Shown one piece after another: positions 1 to 6,810 of a DNA stretch of 9,515 bases. The notes below the pieces were generated by a model. It worked only from the letters and a program-made list of their open reading frames with translations. It was not told where the DNA came from and made no database searches. The stretch's first letter is position 1. Each line of letters begins with the position of its first letter. The DNA lies in contig JASHRZ010000647.1 of assembly GCA_030037055.1 (NCBI GenBank), forward strand, positions 1 through 9,515, in the 5' to 3' direction. The stretch is from Alphaproteobacteria bacterium. GTDB taxonomy: Bacteria; Pseudomonadota; Alphaproteobacteria; ATCC43930; CGMCC-115725. Made by a program: the position numbers and the translations under genes.

Positions 1-662
1 CGCTGGGCATAGGACGGCGCCAGCACCTTGTCCTCGGCGCCCCAGAGCATCAGCGTGGGACAGCGGATGCGGTGGAGGCGTCGCTCGAGCCTGGTGTCGG
101 CGAGGGGCCAGAGCAGGCGCGCGGCGGCTTCGCTCGCCCGCGTCGCGACGATCGACCATTCACCAGCGGCGACGCCCTCGGGCGCCGCGGCGAAGGCGGC
201 AACCCCTTCAGGCTTGGCCGAGAGCAGCGCCGGCAGGCTGCCCGGCTTCTGCGCCCAGAGATCGGCGGGCGGCGCGGCCTTGTCGTAAAGCCCGAAAGGC
301 GCGATCAGCACCAGCCGGCGCACCAGCCCCGGCGCCAGTGCCGCTGCCTCGGCCGCGAGCGCGCCGCCCACCGAGGCGCCGATGAGGTCGCCGCCGGCAA
401 GCCCCGCGCCCTCAAGCAGATCGAGCACCGCCGCCACCCAGTCGAGCGGCTGGTCGAGTCGGTCATGGCCGGTGGCGCCGGGAAAGCCGGGGATCGACGG
501 CGCCACCACGCGATGACGCTCGGCGAGACGATCGAGGAAGGGCGTCCAGCGCGGCAGGCCCAACAGCCCGGCGAGATAGAAGACCGGCCTGCCGCTCCCC
601 TTTTCCCAGATCCGGCAGGGCGCGCCGTTGACCGCGACGCTGCGTTCGGAAGGCGCGCTCAT
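1..662 (-). CDS. alpha/beta hydrolase, C-terminus cut by window edge
   Basis: Translating the minus strand from the ATG at 662 gives 220 residues, open to the left edge. The fold is an alpha/beta hydrolase. The nucleophile elbow is G95-A-S97-V-G99, with S97 the expected nucleophile. A late strand reads LMLWGAEDKVLAP, where D211 sits at the usual acidic triad position. The catalytic His should lie in the missing C-terminus; family members are usually 260-290 residues, so perhaps 40-70 are absent. The classic HG oxyanion motif after the first strand is replaced by AGLLG (31-35). There is no signal peptide, so it is probably cytoplasmic. The ATG overlaps the stop of the upstream oxidoreductase gene (ATGA), which implies translational coupling. 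It may hydrolyse an ester, lactone or C-C bond made in the same pathway; the substrate is unknown. Fold confidence is high, function low. Confidence 0.85.
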   Translation of the reverse strand, partial: MSAPSERSVAVNGAPCRIWEKGSGRPVFYLAGLLGLPRWTPFLDRLAERHRVVAPSIPGFPGATGHDRLDQPLDWVAAVLDLLEGAGLAGGDLIGASVGGALAAEAAALAPGLVRRLVLIAPFGLYDKAAPPADLWAQKPGSLPALLSAKPEGVAAFAAAPEGVAAGEWSIVATRASEAAARLLWPLADTRLERRLHRIRCPTLMLWGAEDKVLAPSYAQ

Positions 663-1915
663 TCGGCGGCTTCCCGCGCCTCGGGCTGCGGCACGACGCG
701 GTCGGGCTTGGGCAGCGGCTTCGGCCACCAGCGGTCCTCCCAGGCATCGTCGAAGAGGCCGCGCAGCTGCGGCATCACGCGCTCGGCGAAGAGCCGCATG
801 TTATGCCCGGCAAGCTCGCGGCCCATATTGCCGAACTGCAGCAGCAGCATGAGATGGCCGACATTGAGGTCGGTCGCCACCGTCCTGAGCTGGTCCGCCA
901 CCTCGTCGGGCGAGCCGATAATGACGAAGCCCTTGGCGAGGATCTCGTCCCAGCTGGCGCCGCCGGTCATGGTCGCCGCGCGCTGGGCGGCGAGCGTCAC
1001 CTGCGAGACGATCTTGGCGCGCTGCGTCGCCTCGCTGTTGTAGCCGGGCGGGCTGGCGTAGCGCGCATCGACATGGAGGCAACGGTTGTAGAAATACTCG
1101 GCCGGCTCCTTGTAGAGCCGCATCGCCTCCTCGCGGCTTTCGGCGACGCCGACGAATTGCAGGAAGCCGGCGCGGTAGGGATTGCGGTCCTTGCCCAGCC
1201 GCTCCATCTCGCGCCAGAAGCCCATCATCGTCTCGCGCCCGGCCTTGTAGCCGAAATAGGAGAGGTAGCAGTAGACGTAGTCCCTGGCGGCGCACCATTG
1301 CCAGGTCTCGACCGAGCCGCCGCCGGGAATCCAGATCGGCGGGTGCGGCTTCTGCAGCGGATAGGGCCAGATGTTGACGTAACGCTGCTGGTTGAACCGG
1401 CCGTTGAAGGCGAACGTCTCGGGCCGCGTCCAGGCCTCGAGGACGAGGTCGTGCGCCTCGAGATAGCGCGCGCGCAGCGTGCTCGGATTCTGGCCGTAGG
1501 CGTAGCAGGTGTCCATCGGCGTGCCGACGGGGAAGCCGGCGATGAGCCTGCCGCCGGAGATGCAGTCGATCATCGCCATCTCCTCGGCAACGCGCGTCGG
1601 CGGGTTGTAGAGGGCGAGCGAGTTGCCGAGGATGCAGATCGCCGCATCCGAAGTGCGCCGCGCCAGCGCCGCGGCGATGAGGTTGGGCGAGGGCATCAGC
1701 CCGTAGCCATTGGCGTGATGCTCGTTGACGCAGACGGCGTCGAAGCCCTGCGCGGCGGCGTATTCGAGCTCGTCCATGAACTCGTTGTAGAGCCGGTGGG
1801 CGATTGCGGGATCGAACAGGCTGCGGTCGACATCCACCCAGACCGAGTTGTGGCGCTCGCGGAAATCATCCGGAAGGCGTGTATAAGGCATGAGGTGGAA
1901 GCACATGAGCTTCAT
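659..1915 (-). CDS. LLM class flavin-dependent oxidoreductase (luciferase-like monooxygenase)
   Basis: 418 residues, a little longer than typical LLM proteins (330-400). The TIM-barrel luciferase family (PF00296) uses reduced FMN or F420, usually for monooxygenation or hydride transfer. Visible features are NEHH at 64-67 (the conserved EHH of the barrel), SGGRLIAGFPVGT at 120-132 (the family's GR-x-x-x-G phosphate-contacting loop), a PHPPIWIPGGG segment at 190-200, and a late GSPDEVADQL at 334-343, the typical C-terminal helix start. The start at 1915 (MKLMCFH) is preferred over one 14 codons upstream because AGAGGAGA (1921-1928) lies 5 nt before it and strand 1 begins there. The C-terminal ~30 residues are Pro/Trp/charged-rich and look like an extension. 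It is first in a two-gene minus-strand unit with the hydrolase. The substrate cannot be read from the sequence. Confidence 0.93.
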   Translation of the reverse strand: MKLMCFHLMPYTRLPDDFRERHNSVWVDVDRSLFDPAIAHRLYNEFMDELEYAAAQGFDAVCVNEHHANGYGLMPSPNLIAAALARRTSDAAICILGNSLALYNPPTRVAEEMAMIDCISGGRLIAGFPVGTPMDTCYAYGQNPSTLRARYLEAHDLVLEAWTRPETFAFNGRFNQQRYVNIWPYPLQKPHPPIWIPGGGSVETWQWCAARDYVYCYLSYFGYKAGRETMMGFWREMERLGKDRNPYRAGFLQFVGVAESREEAMRLYKEPAEYFYNRCLHVDARYASPPGYNSEATQRAKIVSQVTLAAQRAATMTGGASWDEILAKGFVIIGSPDEVADQLRTVATDLNVGHLMLLLQFGNMGRELAGHNMRLFAERVMPQLRGLFDDAWEDRWWPKPLPKPDRVVPQPEAREAAE

Positions 1916-1985
1916 GACCGTCTCCTCTCTCGGCGGCTCGCGCCATGTTCCGGCCAAACGCGCTTTTGCGCAACCGGTTCCGGGC

Positions 1986-2025
1986 TTGACCGCGCGGAGC
2001 CGGCGCCCTAATCCCGTGCGGTCAA
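1986..2025. repeat. inverted repeat TTGACCGC(G/A)CGG, possible operator
   Basis: The left arm TTGACCGCGCGG (1986-1997) matches the reverse complement of 2014-2025 (TTGACCGCACGG) at 11 of 12 positions, with a 16-bp spacer. The same half-site recurs as GCGGTCAACC at 2018-2027 and 2179-2188. The right arm covers the position where a -35 for TACAAT (2044-2049) would fall, so a repressor- or activator-binding role is possible. That role is inference; the symmetry is directly visible. Confidence 0.4.
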
Positions 2026-2150
2026 CCCCGGAGCATCATGCCGTACAATCTCTTTCGGATTTAGGGTGAGGTTTGTGCCGCATTGCCGCGGCAGAAGGGG
2101 TGTCCCGCAAGCGATTTGGCAGGCGCTAACGCGTTCCCACCCCACCCCGA

Positions 2151-2177
2151 CCCTCACCGTCCCAAGGGCGGGGAGGG
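2151..2177. repeat. REP-like GC-rich imperfect hairpin
   Basis: CCCTC (2151-2155) pairs with GAGGG (2173-2177). CCG (2157-2159) pairs with CGG (2169-2171), and the CCC/GGG at 2161-2163 and 2166-2168 closes the tip, with one mismatch and one bulge. The composition, CCCTCACC... followed by ...GGGGAGGG, resembles the short palindromes scattered between genes in many proteobacterial genomes. One copy is visible here, so membership of a dispersed family is unproven. It lies about 30 bp upstream of the glycosyltransferase start. Confidence 0.4.
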
Positions 2178-2209
2178 AGCGGTCAACCGCTTGCCGCTAG
2201 GGCACCACC

Positions 2210-3114
2210 GTGCCGACGATCAGCATCATCACCCCTTGCCTCAACGCTGCGGCCTTCGCGGCGGAGATGGCGGAGAGCGTGGCGCAGCAGGAGGGCGTGG
2301 CGCTCGAGCATCTCGTGATGGATGGCGGCTCCAGCGACGGCACGCCCGGTATCCTCGCGCGCTTTCCCCATCTCGGCCTCGCCATCGGCGCCGATCGGGG
2401 CTCGCATGACGCGATGAACCGCGGCCTCGCCCTGGCCCGGGGCGAGATCATCGGCTTCCTCAACAGCGACGACCGCTATGCGCCGGGCCTCTTGGCCGAG
2501 GTCGCGAGGCGCTTTGCCGCGGCGCCCGAGCTTGACACGCTGCTCGTCCGCTCCTGCGTCCTGGCGCCCCAGGGCAAGGATTGGCAGGTCGCCTTGGCGC
2601 ATCCGCCGTGCCGCGGCGCGGTCTCGATCTGGACGATCTCATGTACGGCATCCCCTGCATCAACGCGCGCTTCTTCCCCCGTCGCGTGTTCGAGCGCATC
2701 GGCGATTTCTCGCTGGACTTCTCTTTCGCCGCTGACCGGCACTTCCTGCTACGCCTGGCGCTCGCCGGCGGGCGGAGCGAGGCGCTTGAGCGCGTCGGCT
2801 ATTTCTATCGCAGCCACGACGCTTCGCGCACGCTCAACCGCGAGGGGCTGCGCGCCGTCGAGATCGGCCTCGAGCACATCGCCATCGCGCGGGCACTGCT
2901 CGCAACGCCGGGACTTGCTGACAAGGCGCGGCGCGCCCTCGCCGGCTGGCTCGCCTATGAGGAGCTGCGGGCGCTGCTGCACGACGCGGGCGCGGCGCGT
3001 TGGCGCCCTGCGCTCGCGCATGCCGCGGCGCTCGGTCCGGCTAGTCTGCCCCGAGGATGCCTCGACAAGCTCGGCGCGATCTATCGCCGGCGCCAGGCCC
3101 GGCGCGAGGCGTAA
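2210..3114 (+). pseudogene. family 2 glycosyltransferase, frame-shifted
   Basis: The gene starts at GTG 2210 (MPTISIITPCLN). It shows the GT-A Rossmann start typical of GT2, then MDGGSSDGT at 37-45 (nucleotide-sugar binding), DRGSHDAMNRG at 62-72 and FLNSDDRY at 83-90, where NSDD is the DxD-like metal/UDP site. This frame keeps homology to about residue 135. The rest continues in another frame from about 2625 to the stop at 3112-3114: LDLDDLMYGIPC, then the FFPRRVFERIGDFSLDFSFAADRHFLLRLA stretch typical of the acceptor half of this family. Restoring one base would give about 301 residues, the normal size. No membrane helix was seen, so the enzyme would be a soluble or peripheral sugar transferase for polysaccharide or envelope glycan. 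Either the gene is inactivated or the assembly has a one-base error; GC-rich sequence at the break favours neither. The ribosome site is weak. Confidence 0.85.
2606..2625 (+). other. frameshift point inside the glycosyltransferase gene
   Basis: Upstream, the coding frame reads QVALAHPPCRGA. Downstream, the family-like reading is RGLDLDDLMYG, one base earlier in phase. The switch therefore needs one base missing (or two extra) within this GC-repetitive stretch (CCGCGGCGCGG). The motif order and combined length fit one ancestral gene. Confidence 0.75.
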
Positions 3115-3125
3115 GCGGCGCCGCT
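3114..3125. terminator. 12-bp perfect palindrome between convergent stop codons
   Basis: AGCGGCGCCGCT reads the same on both strands and fills the 10-bp gap between the TAA of the glycosyltransferase (3112-3114) and the stop of the convergent TPP enzyme gene (3125-3127). There is no T-run. A terminator role is only suggested by its position; a perfect palindrome without a loop makes a poor RNA hairpin. Confidence 0.25.
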
Positions 3126-4879
3126 CAGGCGATGCGGTCGCCCTGTTTGATCTCCGCCGTGCGGCTGTCGATCGCGGGCAGCATCTTGGCGGGATCGCGG
3201 GTGACCACGACATCGATCACGGTCGGCCGATCGCGCTCGCCAATGCCGGTGGCGAGCGCGCCGGCGAGCGCTTCGGGGTCCTCGACGCGGATGCCGCGGC
3301 AGCCCATCGCCTTGGCGATATCGGCATAGTTCATCTCGACGAGATCGCTCGACTGGTAGCGTCCGGCGAACATGGCGTGCTGCAGCGCCTTGACGTAGCC
3401 CGAGGCGGCGTTGTTCACCACCACGACGGTGAGGTTTGCGCCGGCGCGGCGCGCCGTCTCAAGCTCGCCCAGCACCATGTTGAAGCCGCCATCGCCGGTC
3501 ACCGCCACCACCGGCTTCTCCGGCGCGGCCAGCGCCGCGCCCATGCCGCCGGGCAGCCCGTAGCCGATCGAGGCAAGGCCGCGGTCGGCGATGAAATGCC
3601 GCCCCGCCGCCTTGGTGTCGTAGAGCAACCCGGTCCAATGCGCGGCAAAGCCGCCGTCGGCGACCAGAATGCTGTCGGCCGGCATCAGGCGGTTGAGCTC
3701 ATGGCAGAGCCGCGCCATGTTGATCGGCTGCTCGCTGGAAGCGAGCCGCGGCCGCGCTTCATCGCGCCAGCGCCGCATGCGCGCGCCGAGCTCGGCGAGG
3801 CCCTCGGCGCGCGCTGCTTTGCAGCGTGCGGCATCGGCGGCGCAAGCCGAAGCGAGATCCTCGAGTCCGGCGCGCGCATCGCCCCACAGCGCGATGTCCG
3901 CGGGATGGCAGCGGCCGATCTCCTCGGCGAGGATCTCGAGATGGATGACCGGCACTCCCTTGGGCAACAGCGCATAGCGCTTGGTCGGGATCTCGCCGAG
4001 CTTGCAGCCCACCACGAGCAGGCAGTCGGCGGCGACGACGAGATCGTTGGCGATGCGCGAATAGCGGCCGAAGAGTCCGGCGGAAAGCGGGCTGGTGCAA
4101 GCGATGGCGCCTTTGCCGCTCATGGTATGCGCCACCGGAATCGAGAGTGTCTCGGCAAGCTGCGCCAGCGCGGCGCTGGCGCCGGAGAGATGGACGCCGC
4201 CGCCGGCAAGAATCAACGGGCGCTTGGCGCCGGCGAGCAGGGAAGCAGCGCGCGCCACCTCATCGGCATCGGGGCGGATGCGGCGCGCCGGCGCGGCGAG
4301 CGTCTGCGGGTCGATGGCGAAGTCCTCGGCGGCGAATTCGTGCTCGCCATGGCAGACATCCTCGGGAACGTCGAGAAGCAACGGGCCGGGCCGGCCGGAG
4401 GTGGCAATCGCGAAGGCGCGGCGCAGCAGCTCCGGGATGCGGCTCACCAGCTCGATGCGGATGAGCTCCTTCACCGCCGGACGCAGAATCTCGGTCTGGC
4501 GGCATTCCTGCGTCATGTTCTTCCAGGAATGGGCGCGGTGAGTGTCGCCGGCAAACGCGACCATGGGCGTTCCGGCGTTGAGCGCTTCCACCAGCCCGGT
4601 GACCAGATTGGTGGCGCCGGGGCCAAGCGTGCCGTCGCACAGGCCCGGCCGGTTGGTCACGCGCGCATAGGCATCGGCGGCAAACGCGCCACAGCGCTCG
4701 TCATTGATCAGGCAATGCCTGAGCCCGAGCTGCCCCACCGCGTCGTAAAACGGCAGCAGCTGAAACCCGCCCATGCCGAACATCGGCCCCGCCCCAGCAA
4801 GCCGCAACATCTCCGCCATCGCCCGCCCGCCGCTCATGCGGCCGGAGGGACGGTTGGCGAGAGACGGAGCGACGGCCAT
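3125..4879 (-). CDS. thiamine pyrophosphate-dependent enzyme, acetolactate synthase (IlvB/COG0028) family
   Basis: 584 residues, the usual family size, with all three domains. The N-terminal Pyr domain has E61 (NDERCGAFAADAYAR, 59-73), aligned with the glutamate that activates the TPP aminopyrimidine, and GPGATN at 86-91. GRPGPLLLDVPEDV (162-175) closes that domain. A central domain follows (AGGGV 225-229). The C-terminal PP domain has YGLPGGMGAAL (440-450) and the TPP/Mg motif GDGGF (462-466) ending in NN (489-490). Such enzymes decarboxylate a 2-oxoacid and ligate or protonate the product. The start at 4879 is fixed by AAGGAAGG (4883-4890) and lies 11 nt after the stop of the duplicated-domain gene, so the two are co-transcribed. 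No small regulatory subunit gene (ilvH-like) is adjacent, arguing for a specialised, probably catabolic, 2-oxoacid decarboxylase/carboligase rather than housekeeping branched-chain synthesis. The substrate is unknown. Confidence 0.92.
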   Translation of the reverse strand: MAVAPSLANRPSGRMSGGRAMAEMLRLAGAGPMFGMGGFQLLPFYDAVGQLGLRHCLINDERCGAFAADAYARVTNRPGLCDGTLGPGATNLVTGLVEALNAGTPMVAFAGDTHRAHSWKNMTQECRQTEILRPAVKELIRIELVSRIPELLRRAFAIATSGRPGPLLLDVPEDVCHGEHEFAAEDFAIDPQTLAAPARRIRPDADEVARAASLLAGAKRPLILAGGGVHLSGASAALAQLAETLSIPVAHTMSGKGAIACTSPLSAGLFGRYSRIANDLVVAADCLLVVGCKLGEIPTKRYALLPKGVPVIHLEILAEEIGRCHPADIALWGDARAGLEDLASACAADAARCKAARAEGLAELGARMRRWRDEARPRLASSEQPINMARLCHELNRLMPADSILVADGGFAAHWTGLLYDTKAAGRHFIADRGLASIGYGLPGGMGAALAAPEKPVVAVTGDGGFNMVLGELETARRAGANLTVVVVNNAASGYVKALQHAMFAGRYQSSDLVEMNYADIAKAMGCRGIRVEDPEALAGALATGIGERDRPTVIDVVVTRDPAKMLPAIDSRTAEIKQGDRIA

Positions 4880-4882
4880 GGA

Positions 4883-4890
4883 CCTTCCTT
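4883..4890 (-). promoter_or_regulatory. Shine-Dalgarno for the TPP enzyme gene
   Basis: On the minus strand AAGGAAGG sits 3 nt before the ATG at 4879 and immediately after the upstream TGA (4893-4891). It decides the start and shows that the two genes are read as one operon. Confidence 0.6.
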
Positions 4891-5724
4891 TCACGATCCC
4901 GATGCGGCAGCGCGGCCGCGTTCGCCGGCCGCGATCACGGCGGCGACGAAATCGGGCACCGCCATGCCGACACGCGCGCCAACCCGCTCGGCGGCGGGGT
5001 TGAGCGCAGAGAGGCGGCCGGTCCGCCAGACCGAGCGCGCGTCGCCGATGCGCGCGGTCGCACCGGCGACGGTGGCGGCGATGATGCCTCGCGCCTCGAG
5101 CGCCGGCAGGCGCGAAATGCCGGCGCGGTCGACGCCGATGCCGGCGTCGTGATAGACGGCACCGCGCAGGGCGATCCCGATCGCGCTTTCCGGACGGCCG
5201 CCGAGGAGCGCGCCATGCGATCCCGTGACGATGATCATGCCGGCATCCTCGGCGCGTAGCAGGGAATTGGAATCGAGGCCCCACACGTCGGGGTCGCCGG
5301 CTTCGCGGCGCAGCAGGAAGCGCGCCTCTTCGTAAGCCGGCGGGTCGGTCGTGCAGGGCGCAGCCTGCAGCATCTTTTCCGCGCAATCCCGGCAGGCATC
5401 GCCCGGCGCACAGCCGAGCGCCGCGGCGGCGCAGTTGACATGGCTCACCCGGCCGCGCTTCGCCATGTCGCCGCCGTCGCCGATGCGGGCGGAGAGATGG
5501 CCGACCGCCGCCGCCGCCATGCCGAGCCGATCGAGATAATCGAGGCCGGCGATGCCGGCCCGGTCGAGGCCGAGCCCGGCGTCATGCAGGATGACGCCGC
5601 TGAGCCGCGCCTTGGCGGCGAGATAGGCGGGATAGATGCCGCCATGGGAGCCGGCGATCACTACCTGGCCGGCATCGCTCGCATCGAGCTTGGTGATGCT
5701 GTCGACCACCCTTATTGCCGCCAT
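4891..5724 (-). CDS. unrecognised protein with two homologous domains and a cysteine-rich linker
   Basis: 277 residues; the family is not recognised with confidence. The protein is an internal duplication. Half 1 (about 8-107) carries AGSHGG (24-29), HDAGLGLDRAGI (47-58) and SARIGD (78-83). Half 2 (about 151-255) carries TGSHGA (167-172), HDAGIGVDRAGI (192-203) and TARIGD (223-228). The linker has C98, C105, C111-x-x-C114 and C124; all cysteines fall there and none in half 2. The repeated His, Asp, Arg and Gly motifs look like a small-molecule or cofactor site present twice, or at a pseudo-dimer interface; the cysteines could bind zinc or an Fe-S cluster. Both are inference. There is no signal peptide or membrane helix. 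The start at 5724 follows a strong AAGGAGAA (5730-5737). It is first in the operon, upstream of the TPP enzyme, and divergent from the E1 genes, which suggests a role in the same pathway. Confidence 0.85.
   Translation of the reverse strand: MAAIRVVDSITKLDASDAGQVVIAGSHGGIYPAYLAAKARLSGVILHDAGLGLDRAGIAGLDYLDRLGMAAAAVGHLSARIGDGGDMAKRGRVSHVNCAAAALGCAPGDACRDCAEKMLQAAPCTTDPPAYEEARFLLRREAGDPDVWGLDSNSLLRAEDAGMIIVTGSHGALLGGRPESAIGIALRGAVYHDAGIGVDRAGISRLPALEARGIIAATVAGATARIGDARSVWRTGRLSALNPAAERVGARVGMAVPDFVAAVIAAGERGRAAASGS
4960..5703 (-). repeat. protein-level tandem duplication (two ~100-residue halves)
   Basis: Half 1 is encoded by about 5404-5703 and half 2 by about 4960-5274, with the cysteine linker at about 5353-5433. 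The HDAG(L/I)G(L/V)DRAGI and ARIGD motifs recur 145 residues apart. GSHG recurs 143 residues apart, owing to two extra residues in half 2. The halves are similar as protein but diverged as DNA, so the duplication is old. Confidence 0.8.
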
Positions 5725-5808
5725 GGCGTTTCTCCTTGTCAGGCCGCAAGGCTCCGATATAAGGACGGGCGAACGCGAAATAGCAAGCCGCGACCGGGAG
5801 GCAGAAAG
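5725..5808. promoter_or_regulatory. divergent promoter region for TPP operon and E1 operon
   Basis: 84 bp between opposite-facing starts. The plus strand has TTGTCA (5736-5741), a 16-bp spacer and TATAAG (5758-5763), each one base off the sigma70 consensus, about 46 nt before the E1 alpha ATG. The minus strand has TTGCTA (5786-5781), an 18-bp spacer and TTATAT (5762-5757), so the two -10 elements overlap. The plus -35 also overlaps the minus-strand Shine-Dalgarno AAGGAGAA (5730-5737). The E1 alpha Shine-Dalgarno GGGAGG lies at 5796-5801. Because the -10 elements overlap, the two operons may compete for polymerase. Confidence 0.55.
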
Positions 5809-6810
5809 ATGGCAGAGGCGCCGCGCGCCAATCTCGACGCCGAGCGCCTCCTCGCGCATTACCGCATGATGAACCGCATCCGCGCCTTCGAGGAAGCGGC
5901 CGAAGCGGCGCAGAAGTCGGGCGAGGTCAAGGGTGCTATCCATCTCTCGATCGGCCAGGAGGCGATCGCCTCCGGGGTCTGCGCCAATCTCCGGCGCAGC
6001 GACCTCATCGCCAGCAACCATCGCGGGCATGGCCATACCCTCGCCAAGGGCGCGTCGCCGGCGGCCATGATGGCGGAGCTCTTCGGCCGCGCGACCGGCA
6101 CCTGTCACGGCAAGGGCGGCTCGATGCACATCGCCGATTTCGACATCGGCATGCTCGGGGCCAACGGCGTCGTCGGCGCCGGGATCCTCATCGCCGTCGG
6201 CGCGGCGCAGGGTCTCAAGCTCAGACGCGAGGACCGCATCGTCGCCTGCTTCTTCGGCGACGGCGCGATCAATCGCGGCCCGTTCCTCGAAGGCCTCAAC
6301 TGGGCGAAGATCTACGAGCTGCCCGTGCTGTTCGTCTGCGAGGACAACGGCTTTGCGGCGATGACTCGCACCGCATCGCTTTCCGCGGGCGGCGGCCCCG
6401 ATGCGCGGGCGCAGAGCCTCGGCATCCCCGCCACCTTGGTCGATGGCAACGATGTCGCCGCCGTCGACGAGGCGGCGCGCGAGCTTGCCCAGCGCGTCAG
6501 GGGCGGCGGCGGCCCGCAATTCCTGCTGGCGCGCACTTATCGCCTGAGAGGCCACACCGTCACCGATGCCGCGGGTTATCGCAGCGCCGAGGAAGTGGCG
6601 GCAAAGCAGCGCGACGAGCCGATCGGCCGCTGCGCCGAGACGCTGCTGGTCGCCGGCCGCAGCGAGGCCGAGCTCGCCCTCATCGCCGCCGAGGCGCGGC
6701 GCGAGATGGCCGATGCCGTCGCCGCGGCGCGCGAAGCGCCCTGGCCCTCTCGCGCGCTCGCCTGGGCCGATGTGCAGGATGTGGGATCGCCGCAGGAGGC
6801 CCGGCGATGA
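5809..6810 (+). CDS. 2-oxoacid (or acetoin) dehydrogenase E1 component, alpha subunit
   Basis: 333 residues, the normal size for the alpha subunit of a heterotetrameric E1 (PF00676; pyruvate, branched-chain or acetoin dehydrogenase type). It binds TPP with the beta subunit and decarboxylates the substrate before transfer to lipoyl-E2. Visible motifs are HLSIGQEA (45-52), SNHRGHGH (69-76, active-site His/Arg loop), GKGGSMH (101-107), and the TPP/Mg motif GDGA (150-153) ending in EDN (178-180) with the usual ~30-residue spacing. The late RGHTVTD...YR loop (248-258) matches the region that orders on TPP binding. The start at 5809 is chosen for GGGAGG 7 nt upstream; longer in-frame openings run antisense through the divergent gene. 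Its stop overlaps the beta-subunit start (ATGA). Whether the substrate is pyruvate, acetoin or another 2-oxoacid cannot be told here. Confidence 0.93.
   Translation: MAEAPRANLDAERLLAHYRMMNRIRAFEEAAEAAQKSGEVKGAIHLSIGQEAIASGVCANLRRSDLIASNHRGHGHTLAKGASPAAMMAELFGRATGTCHGKGGSMHIADFDIGMLGANGVVGAGILIAVGAAQGLKLRREDRIVACFFGDGAINRGPFLEGLNWAKIYELPVLFVCEDNGFAAMTRTASLSAGGGPDARAQSLGIPATLVDGNDVAAVDEAARELAQRVRGGGGPQFLLARTYRLRGHTVTDAAGYRSAEEVAAKQRDEPIGRCAETLLVAGRSEAELALIAAEARREMADAVAAAREAPWPSRALAWADVQDVGSPQEARR

Larger units (their letters stand above)
1916..2209. promoter_or_regulatory. divergent intergenic region between oxidoreductase operon and glycosyltransferase
   Basis: A 294-bp stretch without a plausible gene must carry the promoters for both flanking units. 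A plus-strand -10-like TACAAT lies at 2044-2049, but the -35 window (around 2021-2026) is poor. No convincing sigma70 pair is visible on the minus strand. The region holds a 12-bp inverted repeat (1986-2025), a third copy of its half-site (2179-2188) and an imperfect GC-rich hairpin (2151-2177), each listed separately. The minus-strand Shine-Dalgarno AGAGGAGA sits at 1921-1928. Confidence 0.5.

Noticed and set aside
72..1043. A 323-codon plus-strand open frame at the left edge.
   Set aside because: It is antisense to the hydrolase and oxidoreductase genes, with low-complexity composition and no recognisable domain.
803..2011. A 402-codon plus-strand open frame opposite the oxidoreductase.
   Set aside because: It mirrors the minus-strand LLM gene, which has clear family motifs and a Shine-Dalgarno. 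The plus-strand product is Arg/Ala/Gly-rich without motifs.
2210..5152. A single 980-codon open frame on the plus strand.
   Set aside because: Only the first ~135 codons resemble a protein family. The rest is the shifted frame of the glycosyltransferase and then antisense of the TPP enzyme gene, kept open by high GC content.
3125..5386. A 753-codon version of the TPP enzyme.
   Set aside because: The first 169 codons overlap the duplicated-domain gene in another frame and are Arg-rich. The start at 4879 gives the usual family length and has a ribosome site.
5440..5808. An N-terminal extension of the E1 alpha gene.
   Set aside because: It lies antisense to the divergent gene and crosses the promoter. 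The ATG at 5809 has GGGAGG and fits the family length.
4891..6555. A 554-codon minus-strand reading that would extend the duplicated protein.
   Set aside because: The extra N-terminal part is antisense to the E1 alpha gene. The ATG at 5724 has AAGGAGAA in front and begins the homologous half.
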